64,000 nt of DNA from Flavobacterium sedimenticola (GTDB taxonomy: Bacteria; Bacteroidota; Bacteroidia; Flavobacteriales; Flavobacteriaceae). A program made the position numbers and the translations under genes. The DNA lies in assembly GCF_030053345.1 (NCBI RefSeq), contig NZ_JASGBP010000002.1, forward strand, positions 124,001-188,000. Direction: 5' to 3'. Below, one piece after another: positions 26,761 through 36,230 of the stretch; position 1 is the first letter of the stretch; the number at the start of each line of letters is the position of its first letter. Under the pieces are notes generated by a model, which searched no databases, had not been told where the DNA came from, and worked only from the letters and a program-made list of their open reading frames with translations.

Positions 26761-28452
26761 TTATATTTTTATCAATTTTTTACTGTGTTGACCTAGTGTG
26801 ATGATATAGCTTCCTGCAGGAACCGCTGCCAAATGAATCGTTTGATTGTGGTCTAATTTTCCCGACAATACAATTCGGCCTGTCATATCGGTTATCGTAT
26901 AGGCCGTTCCTACGAACGTAGTATCAGCATTAATAGTTACCCATTCCTGAACCGGATTCGGATAGATGGTAAACGCATGGTGTTCAAAAACCGGGTTAGA
27001 CAAGACGGTATTATCCATTTTGATTAAGAAATTGTCTCGGTGATTCACAGAAGTAATTTCAAAAACCGCATTAGGCATAGGGTTAATATCTACCGTATGT
27101 TGGAATGCAGTCGAAAGGTATACGTTATCGTTTTGATCGATTCCGATAGGAAATCCGTCGATAAAATCGGCTCCTCCAAATTGATAAGCGGCCATTGTAT
27201 TTCCGTTACTGTCTAATTTCAGCATGTAACTTTCCTGCGCATTTTGGGTATTTTGTTGGATTAGAGAAAGTGTCCCCGAGTTTAAAGTACCGTCAAAAAA
27301 GCCTCCGATAAATACTTCGTTTTGGGAGTTAGTAACCAATCCGAATGCTTCGGAACCGGCCGTTGCATCTATGCCTTTTACCCAAGCGATTTGTCCGTTG
27401 GCCAAGATTTTTACAACATAGCTGTTAAAAAAGTCGGACGCTGTTATGCTGGTGGTCGAACCATCAGCCATTAAAAATTCGGCTATTCCACCGTAATAAC
27501 CCGAGAGTAATCGAGCACCTTGGTTGTCAATATCTAATCCAAAACCGAAAATTCTAAAGTTAGAATGCCCCACTTTAACTCCTTCTACGAAGGTTCCGTT
27601 GGTGTCTAATTGGACCAAGAAACAACCGTCATAATTGGTGGGTAAAGACAGTATAAATTCACCGGCAGGATCCGGATTTACATCCATATCCCCCGAAAAG
27701 GTTCCGATTACATGCATGTTTCCGGCTTCAGTTACTTTTAATCCTGTAACAAAGTCGAAATTGGTGCTGCCCCATTGTTTGGCCCAAACAAATTCCCCCG
27801 AGCTGTTTAGTTTCAGGGCAAAGCAATCATGAAAACCTATCGGCGTCATATTGAACTCTGCCACTCCCGGATCAAAATCGGCTGTGGCAAAGAAAAAACC
27901 GGCAAGGTAAACATTGCCTGCCCCGTCTGTGCCAATACCATTGGCTTGCTCGTAATCGACACCCGCAATGCTTTTCGCCCAAACAAAGTTGCCGTTGGCA
28001 TCTAACTTTAATATAAAGGTATCTAAAAAACCGGCCGGAGTCATTAAGAACTCTCCAACACCCGGATCAAAGTCCATTTCATCCTGAAAGACACCGGTTA
28101 CATAAACATTACCGGCGGCATCGGCTGTGATGGCAGTACCGTTTTCACCATTTGGCCCGCCAATATTTTTGGCCCATTGCAATTCGCCAATATGGTTGTA
28201 TTTCGCCACAAAAATTTCAAAATCATTCCCGTGTTCGATAACTGAAGTGCCATCGGTAATGTCGAAATCGCAAAAATTGCTGAAATATCCGGTGGTATAC
28301 GTATTTCCGGCAGCATCGGTGTAAATACTCACCGCTACATCTTCACCATTGCCTCCATAGGATCCGGCCCATTGTGTGGTTTGTGCGGCAACGATACTAA
28401 AAAAGCATTGCATTGTTGCCAGAAAAATAAAAAGAGACGTTTTTCTTTTCAT
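26761..28452 (-). CDS. Secreted SBBP-repeat protein with T9SS type A tail
   Basis: A 563-residue exported protein with a signal peptide (LFIFLATMQCFFSIVAAQ). Residues 25-470 hold beta-propeller repeats of the SBBP type, each with a core like DAAGNVYVTGVF and DFDPG followed by AKSIGG- or VWAK-type strands; at least seven units are visible. The tail (FTIYPNPVQEWVTINADTTF ... HSKKLIKI) is a type A sorting signal. Function is unknown. Confidence 0.9.
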   Translation of the reverse strand: MKRKTSLFIFLATMQCFFSIVAAQTTQWAGSYGGNGEDVAVSIYTDAAGNTYTTGYFSNFCDFDITDGTSVIEHGNDFEIFVAKYNHIGELQWAKNIGGPNGENGTAITADAAGNVYVTGVFQDEMDFDPGVGEFLMTPAGFLDTFILKLDANGNFVWAKSIAGVDYEQANGIGTDGAGNVYLAGFFFATADFDPGVAEFNMTPIGFHDCFALKLNSSGEFVWAKQWGSTNFDFVTGLKVTEAGNMHVIGTFSGDMDVNPDPAGEFILSLPTNYDGCFLVQLDTNGTFVEGVKVGHSNFRIFGFGLDIDNQGARLLSGYYGGIAEFLMADGSTTSITASDFFNSYVVKILANGQIAWVKGIDATAGSEAFGLVTNSQNEVFIGGFFDGTLNSGTLSLIQQNTQNAQESYMLKLDSNGNTMAAYQFGGADFIDGFPIGIDQNDNVYLSTAFQHTVDINPMPNAVFEITSVNHRDNFLIKMDNTVLSNPVFEHHAFTIYPNPVQEWVTINADTTFVGTAYTITDMTGRIVLSGKLDHNQTIHLAAVPAGSYIITLGQHSKKLIKI

Positions 28453-28508
28453 AGTATATTTTTTTAAAAGTTAATGCTGCAAATAAATGCAGTGATTTTA
28501 TTTTTAAG

Positions 28509-28530
28509 GTCTCAATGCATCCATTGAGAC
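28509..28530. repeat. Perfect 9-bp hairpin
   Basis: GTCTCAATG and CATTGAGAC flank a CATC loop, in the space between a lipoprotein gene and the SBBP gene, both read leftward. No T run follows on the minus strand, so an ordinary terminator is doubtful; it could be an operator or an mRNA hairpin. Confidence 0.5.
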
Positions 28531-28577
28531 TAGTTTTAGTGATTTATTAACGGAATCGATTTTCGTTTTCCGAAACT

Positions 28578-29000
28578 TTAAAAGGTATAATCGGGTAGGA
28601 TGTCGATGATTTGATTGGAGTTGGTAAAAAAGCGAATAATTACGCCGTCCTTGTTATTCCAATCCATAATTATATACAGTTTTTTGTCTCTGTCAAATCC
28701 TTGAAACGTTTGATAGTAGCAACCCAATTGTGGCTTTTCAGTTTTTAATTTTTGCTCTGTTTGGTAAATTTTTTCGAGGGGTAATTGCAGATTCGGATGG
28801 TTGGCTAATTCGAGCTCCATGTATATTTTCATGGTTTCTTTTAGTGGGGTACTGTATTCAAAAAACATCTGCTCTCTGAGAGAGCGAATCAATACCGACT
28901 GTTTTTTTTCATACCGGAATTGCTCTTTGTGGGAGCAACCCGGCAGAAACATCAATAAAAATAAACCTGAATAAAAAAGTAGCGCCGCTTTTGTTTTCAT
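28578..29000 (-). CDS. Predicted lipoprotein, unknown function
   Basis: About 140 residues. The ATG at 29000 gives MKTKAALLFYSGLFLLMFLP followed by GC, a lipoprotein signal with the lipidated cysteine near residue 22. The mature part is charged and mixed alpha/beta (YYQTFQGFDRDKKLYIIMDW). No family was recognised. It lies 25 bases after the T9SS gene upstream and may share its transcript. Confidence 0.7.
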   Translation of the reverse strand: MKTKAALLFYSGLFLLMFLPGCSHKEQFRYEKKQSVLIRSLREQMFFEYSTPLKETMKIYMELELANHPNLQLPLEKIYQTEQKLKTEKPQLGCYYQTFQGFDRDKKLYIIMDWNNKDGVIIRFFTNSNQIIDILPDYTF

Positions 29001-29025
29001 TGGGGAGAAGAGCATGGTATGGGTG

Positions 29026-30213
29026 TTATTGTACGATGGCTTTTTTGGTAATGATTTGTCCTTCCGTTTCCATTTTTATCAGGAACAATCCTTTAGACGG
29101 TAGCGTTACCGATTCGCTGGCGGAGCTCCCGTTTTGTGTCAGTATACGTCTGCCGTTGGTATCGTAGACTTCAATTTTGTCGATAATGGAATCGGCGGTG
29201 CAATAAATAATACCGTTAGCTGTAGGATTGGGCGCCAAAGTGACTCTGACCGATTGTGTTGGGTTTTCTACACCTAAAGATCCGGTTGCTTTTACAAAAA
29301 CACCCTGACCGGAAGCGATATACATTTTGTTGTTGAATTCGGCCATAGCATAGGAATAAAACGGCAACTCTTCATTGAAATTACCCCATGAGGTTTGGCT
29401 CGACGAAGTAAGATTTCTTTTTTGAAAATAAGTATGGTTGGTGGAAGGATCTAATGTCAAAGCATACATGTATTGCGCTCCCGGGTATAAAAACCGACTG
29501 ATACCGTTGATTAGTCCGATGTTATCGGAAATCCAATTGTCTCCCGTATCTTCTGAGCGCAGTAACCGATTGCCTCTGGCCATCAGTATTGTTCCGTTAT
29601 AACTTACGGCATCATCAGCAGATAGTCCAGGTTGGTAACCGTTGGAATAATAGTCTTCAATCCATTTGAGGGTTGTTGGATCAAATCGATAAAAGGTACC
29701 GTTGGCTCCGGCAAAGGCCAGTAATTTCCCATCCTGAGAAATAATCTTATTCACAGTGTAAGAGTAGGTAGGTAAATTATAGGTCATGTTGTTCCAGGTA
29801 CCCGACATGTTTCGCCATACTCCCGAGCCCTGACTACACAAGTGCAAACGACCTTCGTGCTCTGTAAAAGTGCTGATATGTAATCCCATTAAAGCATGTT
29901 GCCACACGCCCGAAGATAAGTTTCTGAAATAGACACCGTCGGCCATGGTTCCTACATACAATACATTGTTGTAAACGGTGATACAGCTCGGTGTAATAGC
30001 CACCGGATGAATATTTTCAACTTGCCAATTACTGCCGTCAGTAGTGGCGTACAATTTATTTTCGGTGGCAGCGTATAAACGACCGTTAAACGTATGTATG
30101 GCAGTGAACTCGGTTTCGGGCAGTGAAGTGACCAATTCCCATTGTTGTGCCTTTGCTTTGCCAAAGACCAGCAGCACAATTGCTACTATAGTTTTAGTGA
30201 TTACTTTGCTCAT
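29026..30213 (-). CDS. Secreted beta-propeller protein with T9SS type A tail
   Basis: A 395-residue exported protein: signal peptide (ITKTIVAIVLLVFGKAKA), six or so WD/BNR-like strands with repeated RLYAATENKLYATTDGSNW-type motifs, and a C-terminal sorting domain (VTLAPNPTANGIIYCTADS ... ITKKAIVQ). A surface-binding role is possible; there is no enzyme motif. Confidence 0.87.
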   Translation of the reverse strand: MSKVITKTIVAIVLLVFGKAKAQQWELVTSLPETEFTAIHTFNGRLYAATENKLYATTDGSNWQVENIHPVAITPSCITVYNNVLYVGTMADGVYFRNLSSGVWQHALMGLHISTFTEHEGRLHLCSQGSGVWRNMSGTWNNMTYNLPTYSYTVNKIISQDGKLLAFAGANGTFYRFDPTTLKWIEDYYSNGYQPGLSADDAVSYNGTILMARGNRLLRSEDTGDNWISDNIGLINGISRFLYPGAQYMYALTLDPSTNHTYFQKRNLTSSSQTSWGNFNEELPFYSYAMAEFNNKMYIASGQGVFVKATGSLGVENPTQSVRVTLAPNPTANGIIYCTADSIIDKIEVYDTNGRRILTQNGSSASESVTLPSKGLFLIKMETEGQIITKKAIVQ

Positions 30214-30547
30214 GATTTTTTGATTTAATGATTTGATGATTCAAAAGTACCGGCTCTTTGTCACTTCAACGACAGCTAATGTAATGAGAGTGAAAAATGA
30301 CTACATGAAAAAGGATATTTTGTTAAAGTGCTCTTTTTTAGTAGCATTACCACTTCAAACCACTCTTTTTCCCGGCAGGCTGTTTATGTCGCTAATATTC
30401 ACTTTCGCAACAAAATCTGTTTCTCTGATTACAGTTGATAACAAGACTCCTACGGAATAGGAATACATTTGTTGCCATAATGTACTTTGAATCAGCCGAG
30501 TATCTTATATACAAAAACAATCATCAATTAAATCAAAAAAAAAAAAA
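30214..30547. other. Intergenic region with poly-A tract
   Basis: A 75-codon frame at 30233-30460 has no recognisable family and no signal features in keeping with its neighbours, so it is not called. An uninterrupted run of about 13 A at 30535-30547 directly precedes the ATG at 30548. Confidence 0.4.
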
Positions 30548-30946
30548 ATGAAACAGTTAATTTTAGTCCTGATGCTTAATTTGGCAGCGACTCACTTGGC
30601 GCAGGGACAGTCTTTGAAACCGATTGAAATTAAACCGATTGGAACTTCAAATCAAAGTGACGAACCTTATGTTAAAAACAATAAAGCGTCACAACAACAA
30701 TTCGGATTGGTAGCTCATCAAGAAGCTACGGTAAGCTTGCAATTTACGCTGAAAAAAGAAGGAGCCGTTAGTGTGTTGGTTAAAGACAAACGCGACAGAG
30801 TCGTTTATGCGAAACAGTTCCATCGTTTGGGAAACAATACGATTGAGTTGACCATGGATGAGGAAGAAGAATATATTTTATCGCTGACTACTCAGGATCA
30901 CGAAGCCATGACAGTCAATTTTCAGCAGAAAGGTTTAATTTATTGA
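30548..30946 (+). CDS. Hypothetical exported small protein
   Basis: A 132-residue protein with a signal peptide (KQLILVLMLNLAATHLAQGQ) and a single beta-sandwich-like domain (VSLQFTLKKEGAVSVLVKDK, then VVYAKQFHRLGNNTIELTMD) resembling the Ig-like domains that precede sorting tails. No sorting tail is present, so the protein may stay in the periplasm. A terminator follows. Confidence 0.65.
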   Translation: MKQLILVLMLNLAATHLAQGQSLKPIEIKPIGTSNQSDEPYVKNNKASQQQFGLVAHQEATVSLQFTLKKEGAVSVLVKDKRDRVVYAKQFHRLGNNTIELTMDEEEEYILSLTTQDHEAMTVNFQQKGLIY

Positions 30947-30993
30947 TTTCAAATCAGAAAGAAATTTGTTTAGGTTAAAAAAGTAATTTTTTG

Positions 30994-31019
30994 CTCCGCA
31001 CCAGCGGAGTTTTTTTTTT
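30994..31019 (+). terminator. Rho-independent terminator
   Basis: CTCCGC-ACCA-GCGGAG followed by ten T. Confidence 0.85.
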
Positions 31020-31215
31020 GGTCTTTTTTCGATTTAATACAACCCTGGTTTCTTTGATGACACTAAAATAGTCTTTCATTACAATTATAAGTCCTTGGCG
31101 GTATCGTATCGATTAGCTTTGTTATCAATAGGACAACTTGTTATTGAGCCGAAGTGGAGAGAAGTCAGGACAACCATTTTTTTACTTATTTTTATAGAGT
31201 ACTAAATTTATTTAT

Positions 31216-31479
31216 ATGAGAAGTGTGGTTCAACGAAACAACTTGGATACCGAGTTCTATCCTCAGCAAGCTGTCAGAGTAATCACGACAGTTAACATAG
31301 AAAATGAAGTACCGAAGTGGAAACAGCGTTTGGACTGTCGAACTGAATTTCAATCTTCAGGCGCCAAATCAGTGTCGGATTGGATTACTTTTATGGGGTA
31401 TCAGATAAAATACATAACCGAAATGGAATGCATCACAGCCGGTGATACTTTGGGAAGCGAAGCAAAACTCAATACTTGA
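31216..31479 (+). CDS. Hypothetical short protein before the TPR kinase
   Basis: An 87-codon frame starting MRSVVQRNNLDTEFYPQQAV with no signal peptide, no family and ordinary composition. It ends 3 bases before the kinase ATG, which would fit a leader gene, but it may be a chance frame. Confidence 0.3.
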   Translation: MRSVVQRNNLDTEFYPQQAVRVITTVNIENEVPKWKQRLDCRTEFQSSGAKSVSDWITFMGYQIKYITEMECITAGDTLGSEAKLNT

Positions 31480-31482
31480 TAG

Positions 31483-33231
31483 ATGAAACAACCTTTACGA
31501 TATGCCTTTTTATTTCTTTTGATTCCATTCCTTTTTTGGGGACAAATCCGAAAAGGAGATGCTTTCCGAAATACCATTGATTCTCTCAACAGGGTGGCTT
31601 TTGACGCGCCCGGACCGGTAGCCAAAATGGCCGATTCTATGTTGGTTATTGCCCGAAAGAAAAAACGTCCGATAGATGTTGGTTTGCTCTTATTGGTAAG
31701 GGGTATTACGGAAACTTGTCGCGGAAATAATGATCAAGCACTCAAGTTTCACATGAAAGCTTACCATTTGTTTGACTCACTTAAATCTAATGAAGGAAAA
31801 ATTATTAGTCTTGGTAATTTAGCCACTGTGGAGTTGAATATGGAAAATTATACCAAAGCCCTTCAATATTTGAATACTTCCTTAAAGTTAACCAATCCTG
31901 CCGACTATAATAATTTAAAAGATATCTATGTAAACCTGGGTGTAGCAAATGACCATAGCGGAAATTACAAAGCAGCCATTGAATATTATAAAAAAGCGAT
32001 ACCACATTTAATTAAATCCGGGAATTACAATAGTTTGGCTATCAATTACCATAACATGTCATCCGCTTACAGTGAACTGAAAGACCTGAAGAGAGCGGAA
32101 TATTACAGTCTAAAAGCTCTCGATTACCAAAAAAAATCAGGCAGTAAAAGAACTTTAGCTATAGTTACTTTAGCGCTGTCAGATATATATACTGATTTGA
32201 ATCGTTTAAACGAATCAAAAAAGTATTTGGACATTTGTGGAAAAACAGCCAGAGATTTAAAAACACCGTATTATATCCAAGCCTATTATATTGAATATTA
32301 TGAATGGCTCAAAAAGAGAGGTGACTTTGAGTTAGCAACAGTTTACAGTGATTCATTAATGGTAATCACCAATACTATCAATTCGGAGGACAAATTACAA
32401 GCTACAGCCGAATTGGAAGCTAAGTTTGAAAACGATTTGAAATCGAAAGAAATTGAACTGCTTAAGGTTCAAAAAAAATTGCAAGACACCGAAATGAAGC
32501 GGAACGAAGCGTGGAGGTATATATTGGCACTCATTACCGTGTTGTGTTTGGTGTTGATTTTTATTTTGTATCGAAACTACAAATTAAAGCAAAAGGCCAA
32601 CCAATTGTTGAGTCAGGAAAAAGACGCTTTGGCCCAGCAAAACCTCCAGTTGGAGAACGAAAATATTTTGGTACAGTTTGAAACGCTGAAAAACCAAGTG
32701 AGCCCTCATTTTTTGTTTAATTCCCTTAATGCTTTGGCATCTTTAATTACTACCGATCAGCAAAAAGCATTAGCGTTTACCAATTTATTTTCCAAAATAT
32801 TCAGAAATACACTGGAATTAAAAGACCGACATTTGATTACTTTATCCGAAGAATTACAACACGTGAATGCCTATTTGCAACTTCAAAAAATGCGTTTTCA
32901 CGATAACTTGATTATCGATATTCAAATTGATTCGAAGGTCATGGCTTATTTTTTACCGCCTTTTTCGTTGCAAATGGTGATTGAAAATGCGGTAAAACAC
33001 AATGTGATTTCTTCCGAAGCTCCTTTGTTTATCAGCATCAGCAACACCGAAGACTTTCTGCGCATTACCAACAATTTACAGCAACGGAATTATGTGGAAG
33101 ATTCGACTAAAACCGGTTTGAAAAACATTATCTCTCGATACAAGTACATTACCGCACTCCGTCCTGTTTTTGAAATCAGAAACGATCAGTTTGTGGTAGA
33201 ATTACCCATTATAAAAGAAGAAAGAGAATGA
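31483..33231 (+). CDS. TPR-containing LytS-type sensor histidine kinase
   Basis: A 582-residue kinase: signal peptide or anchor (1-20), tetratricopeptide repeats (about 70-270, e.g. LKDIYVNLGVANDHSGNYKA), a coiled coil, one membrane helix (about 346-362), a second coiled coil and the His-kinase domain with QVSPHFLFNSLNALASLI (about 404-421) and an ATPase domain with MVIENAVKHN. The TPR part is predicted periplasmic. It overlaps the LytTR response regulator by 4 bases. Confidence 0.92.
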   Translation: MKQPLRYAFLFLLIPFLFWGQIRKGDAFRNTIDSLNRVAFDAPGPVAKMADSMLVIARKKKRPIDVGLLLLVRGITETCRGNNDQALKFHMKAYHLFDSLKSNEGKIISLGNLATVELNMENYTKALQYLNTSLKLTNPADYNNLKDIYVNLGVANDHSGNYKAAIEYYKKAIPHLIKSGNYNSLAINYHNMSSAYSELKDLKRAEYYSLKALDYQKKSGSKRTLAIVTLALSDIYTDLNRLNESKKYLDICGKTARDLKTPYYIQAYYIEYYEWLKKRGDFELATVYSDSLMVITNTINSEDKLQATAELEAKFENDLKSKEIELLKVQKKLQDTEMKRNEAWRYILALITVLCLVLIFILYRNYKLKQKANQLLSQEKDALAQQNLQLENENILVQFETLKNQVSPHFLFNSLNALASLITTDQQKALAFTNLFSKIFRNTLELKDRHLITLSEELQHVNAYLQLQKMRFHDNLIIDIQIDSKVMAYFLPPFSLQMVIENAVKHNVISSEAPLFISISNTEDFLRITNNLQQRNYVEDSTKTGLKNIISRYKYITALRPVFEIRNDQFVVELPIIKEERE

Positions 33232-33974
33232 AAGTAATTATTATTGAAGACGAAAAGTTGGCTTCAGATAACTTGGTGGCCATGATTCAAAAAATAGATC
33301 CGACTGTTGAAATCGTGAAGATTATCGACAATGTGAAAAAGGCAATAGACTGGTTGTCGGAGCAACAACCCGATTTGATTTTTATGGATATTCATTTAGG
33401 CGATGATATATGTTTTTCCATCTTTGATAAAGTCAAGGTAACCGCGCCTATTATTTTTACAACGGCTTATAATCAGTATGCCATACGGGCTTTTAAACTC
33501 AACAGTGTGGATTATCTTTTGAAACCATTTTCGGAAGAGGATTTGCAGTTTGCCCTGGATAAATTCAAATCACAAACCGGAAAAACCGCATTCGATGTTA
33601 AGAAATTACTGGAAACGATTATCGATAAACCTACATTTCAGGAACGCTTTATGGTAGTGTCGGGACAAAAAATTAAAAGCATACTCATCGATCAAGTGGC
33701 TTATTTTTTGTCGGAAGGGCGGTATGTAAAGTTAGTGACCAAAACCGGCGAAAAGTATCTTTTAGACCAATCGCTGGAAAGTGTAGAGCATAAAGTAGAT
33801 CCAAACCACTTTTTTAGGATTAATCGACAAGTAATAGTGGGCTTCGACAGTATTCAGCAAATGATTGTTTGGTCGAAGAGCCGCGTGAAATTGGAACTCA
33901 AACCCGCCACCGAGTTTGATGTAGTGGTGAGTATCGACAACTCGGGAGAATTTAAAAGATGGTTGAACCGATAA
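33228..33974 (+). CDS. LytTR-family response regulator
   Basis: A 248-residue regulator with a receiver domain (1-120; Asp near residue 54 in LIFMDIHLGDD) and a LytTR DNA-binding domain (about 140-245; RFMVVSGQKIKSI, YFLSEGRYVKLVT, FFRINRQVIVGF). Partner of the upstream kinase. Its last 50 residues are strikingly similar to those of the stand-alone LytTR protein at 62515 (VWSKSRVKLEL ... SIDNSGEFKRWLNR). Confidence 0.93.
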   Translation: MKVIIIEDEKLASDNLVAMIQKIDPTVEIVKIIDNVKKAIDWLSEQQPDLIFMDIHLGDDICFSIFDKVKVTAPIIFTTAYNQYAIRAFKLNSVDYLLKPFSEEDLQFALDKFKSQTGKTAFDVKKLLETIIDKPTFQERFMVVSGQKIKSILIDQVAYFLSEGRYVKLVTKTGEKYLLDQSLESVEHKVDPNHFFRINRQVIVGFDSIQQMIVWSKSRVKLELKPATEFDVVVSIDNSGEFKRWLNR

Positions 33975-33985
33975 AAGAACACTTT

Positions 33986-34690
33986 ATGAATACTGCATTT
34001 TTACATAGTATTTACGGCAAGATTTGGGCTTTACTCTCTATTTTGGCACTGAATGCTTTTGTGTTTAATCCGTGGACCAAATTTCCGTATACGTTTGTGA
34101 TTTTGATTGCGGCTGTGTTGCTCATCTCTTACGGACAATACAACCGATTGACCGAATTGGGATTCCACTCGCGGTATTCTCTACCAAAGGTGTTGCTCAT
34201 TGCCGTGGGTTTGTTTTTAGTGGTTGAGCCTTTTGTTGATTTTGTCCTCCAACCGTTCACCAATTGGATAACCAACAGTCCGCCCGATTACGGTGGTTTT
34301 GAAATCTTGAAAGGCAATACGCAAATGTACCAAAAGTACCTGCTTTACACTTGGATTAGTGCCGCTTTTGGAGAAGAGATTTTATATCGGGGTTTTTTAT
34401 TCCAACAGTTGGCCATCCTGTTGCCTCAATCCAAATACACGTTGCCGCTTACCGTGCTGTTGAGCTCAGTTCTTTTTGCGGTGCCGCATTTGTATATGGG
34501 TTGGAGTGGTGTTGCCTTTACCTTTTGCTTCGGGGTTTTAATCGGACTCATTTACATTCGTTTTCATTATAATTTATGGATTACCATCCTTCTTCACGGT
34601 TTGGTGGATACCTTATTTATAACCCTGGCGTACACCGGCCGTTTGGAGTATTACGAATGGGTGAGTCGTTGGTGGACGCATTTGTTTTAA
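33986..34690 (+). CDS. CPBP-family intramembrane metalloprotease
   Basis: About 234 residues with seven or eight membrane helices and the Abi/CPBP motifs: EExxxR in GEEILYRGF (about 129-137), VLFAVPHLYMG and ITILLHGLVDTLF. The conserved Glu, His residues could bind zinc. Family members process prenylated or membrane substrates; the substrate here is unknown. The ATG at 33986 (MNTAFLHSIYGKIW) is preferred to one inside the preceding gene. Confidence 0.88.
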   Translation: MNTAFLHSIYGKIWALLSILALNAFVFNPWTKFPYTFVILIAAVLLISYGQYNRLTELGFHSRYSLPKVLLIAVGLFLVVEPFVDFVLQPFTNWITNSPPDYGGFEILKGNTQMYQKYLLYTWISAAFGEEILYRGFLFQQLAILLPQSKYTLPLTVLLSSVLFAVPHLYMGWSGVAFTFCFGVLIGLIYIRFHYNLWITILLHGLVDTLFITLAYTGRLEYYEWVSRWWTHLF

Positions 34691-34697
34691 ACAGTTT

Positions 34698-35204
34698 ATG
34701 AGAAATACCCTTTTATTTTTGGCGGTGCTGCTTTCGTCTTTGGTTGTAGCGCAAAGCAATTTGTCTTCGGCGGATGAACTGTATCGCGATTTTTCGCGCG
34801 CCTATGCCGAGCTGCAACCGGAACAGATTGCGAAGTTGTATACTGTCGATGCCCATATCATCAATTTATACGATAATCAGCCTACAAGCGCTGTTACCGG
34901 GCAAAAAGCGATTCGCGCTTTTTATGAACACTATTTTCAATCCGTAACTCAAAACCAACAGCAATTGCGATTGTCTTTTAAAATGGCAAAGCGCCACCAA
35001 GATGAGTTCAATACCATTACCGATTACGGTTGTTTCTTGTTGGAGATTGTCCAAAAAGATACGGTTGTAGGCACTTTATACGGGCGGTTTTGTACCCGAT
35101 TGCGCTATGAAAACAACCGCTGGCTGTTGCAAACCGATGCGGCTACCACTGCCACAAAGTCGGAATACGAGCTGAGTTCGGGAGCGGTGATTACCTACCC
35201 ATAA
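34698..35204 (+). CDS. Secreted SnoaL/NTF2-like protein
   Basis: A 168-residue protein with a signal peptide (RNTLLFLAVLLSSLVVAQS) and an NTF2-like fold: SADELYRDFSRAYAELQPEQ, IAKLYTVDAHII, TGQKAIRAFYEHYF and GRFCTRLRYENNRWLLQTDA. Function is unknown. Its last two thirds and 146 bases of downstream DNA are duplicated as a decayed copy at 39165-39630. Confidence 0.85.
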   Translation: MRNTLLFLAVLLSSLVVAQSNLSSADELYRDFSRAYAELQPEQIAKLYTVDAHIINLYDNQPTSAVTGQKAIRAFYEHYFQSVTQNQQQLRLSFKMAKRHQDEFNTITDYGCFLLEIVQKDTVVGTLYGRFCTRLRYENNRWLLQTDAATTATKSEYELSSGAVITYP

Positions 35205-35350
35205 AAAAAAGCACCCTATTAAGTACAGCATTCCTGTAAAGCACACACGCTCCGCGTACTGTGTAGCAACTTCGTTTTGTCATCGGGTATTATTGTTGAG
35301 GATCTTCTTTTTTTATTTGCTTTCAGCATCAAACGGTTAGAAAATTTTAT
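34881..35350 (+). repeat. Duplicated segment A, copy 1
   Basis: Covers the end of the NTF2-like gene and the following noncoding DNA up to AGAAAATTTTA. It is nearly identical to 39165-39630 in the same orientation, with scattered substitutions and short indels. The noncoding part includes AAAAAAAAGCACCCTATTAA and a GC-rich CACACGCTCCGCGTACTGTG inverted repeat. Confidence 0.85.
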
Positions 35351-35626
35351 ACAAACTTTGCCGGTCTTCAGATTTTAAAACTTTTGTAACAAAATTTTTT
35401 GTTACAACTTTTTCGGGCGTTCTTTTTCCGGCTTTTTCCGGTTAAGGTTTCCAAAGACTCTGCTGCACAAAATTTTCTGCACAATTTGTTTTGTGTCATA
35501 TTTTTTGTGCAACTTTTTCAAAGCGAACTTTACAACAAAAAAAAAAATTTAACGCTAACGGTCCATTATTTTTTAAATAGGATTTAGTTTAAAAAGAAAG
35601 TTCCGGCGATGGGAAACGCTGAGTTA
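35344..35626 (+). repeat. Duplicated segment B, copy 1
   Basis: A noncoding 283-base segment that recurs at 38885-39153. It contains an 11-base perfect inverted repeat, TTGTAACAAAA / TTTTGTTACAA with a 2-base spacer (35384-35407), further TGCACAAAA/TTTTGTGCA arms, and a GCTAACG at 35554 as in the cassette spacers. It marks the left edge of the accessory island. 35627-35744 shows no gene. Confidence 0.85.
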
Positions 35627-35744
35627 CAAAGTGCCGTTTCTTGCAGCAGTAGCATAGTTAATTGATTCGGTATAATGATAGTATAAGGCTCTGCTTTCGA
35701 TTTTTCAGTTACATAAATCAAATGCAACTAGTACTGCATACCGC

Positions 35745-36185
35745 TTATATTGGCAGTTCTTTTGGTTCCATTTTCCATGTTCCTTTTCCGGGACTATAAA
35801 TTATTGGAATTACATAAAATAGAAATCCGAGCCTTTTCTTAAATTTCCAATTTCCTTCAAAACCGTTTCCGTTGTCAGAGAACTTTCCGGAATAATAAAT
35901 TATGGGATGACTTTTTTCTGAATACTTTCTATCACCATTAATATTAATTATTTGGCAATTTTTAGGCATTGATTTTTCAAAGTAAATTTCGTCATTTTCT
36001 ATTCTGCCAATAATTTTGCCCGTCTCTTTCATTCCACCCGACTTTTCATCGTCGGTAACTTTTCCACTAAAGGTTTTTCCATCAAATTCTTCAATGACTA
36101 TTTCAAATTCGGTTTGATCGTAACCGATTATTTTCCGAATTCTGTCATTTTCATAGCAGTATGAACCTTTCCAGTTTCCTAACAT
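35745..36185 (-). CDS. Hypothetical cassette protein 1
   Basis: About 146 residues, starting MLGNWKGSYCYENDRIRKI. The ATG at 36185 is preferred over a GTG at 36233 because the GTG lies in the repeat-like spacer. Alternating strands with GKTFSGKVTDDEKSGG, GKIIGRIENDEIYFEKSM and GFEGNWKF suggest a small lipocalin-like or beta-rich cytoplasmic protein. No family is assigned. Codons are AT-rich compared with flanking genes. Confidence 0.65.
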   Translation of the reverse strand: MLGNWKGSYCYENDRIRKIIGYDQTEFEIVIEEFDGKTFSGKVTDDEKSGGMKETGKIIGRIENDEIYFEKSMPKNCQIININGDRKYSEKSHPIIYYSGKFSDNGNGFEGNWKFKKRLGFLFYVIPIIYSPGKGTWKMEPKELPI

Positions 36186-36230
36186 TTCTTTCCGGATTAT
36201 AGTTGTATTTGAGCATTTTCGAAAAATAAC

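Noticed and set aside
30233..30460. 75-codon plus-strand frame
   Set aside because: No recognisable family, no clear signal or domain features and no neighbouring partner; treated as chance.
35399..35587. 62-codon frame in segment B, and the related frame at 38992-39231
   Set aside because: The two copies do not keep the same reading frame or end, and the region is dominated by inverted repeats.
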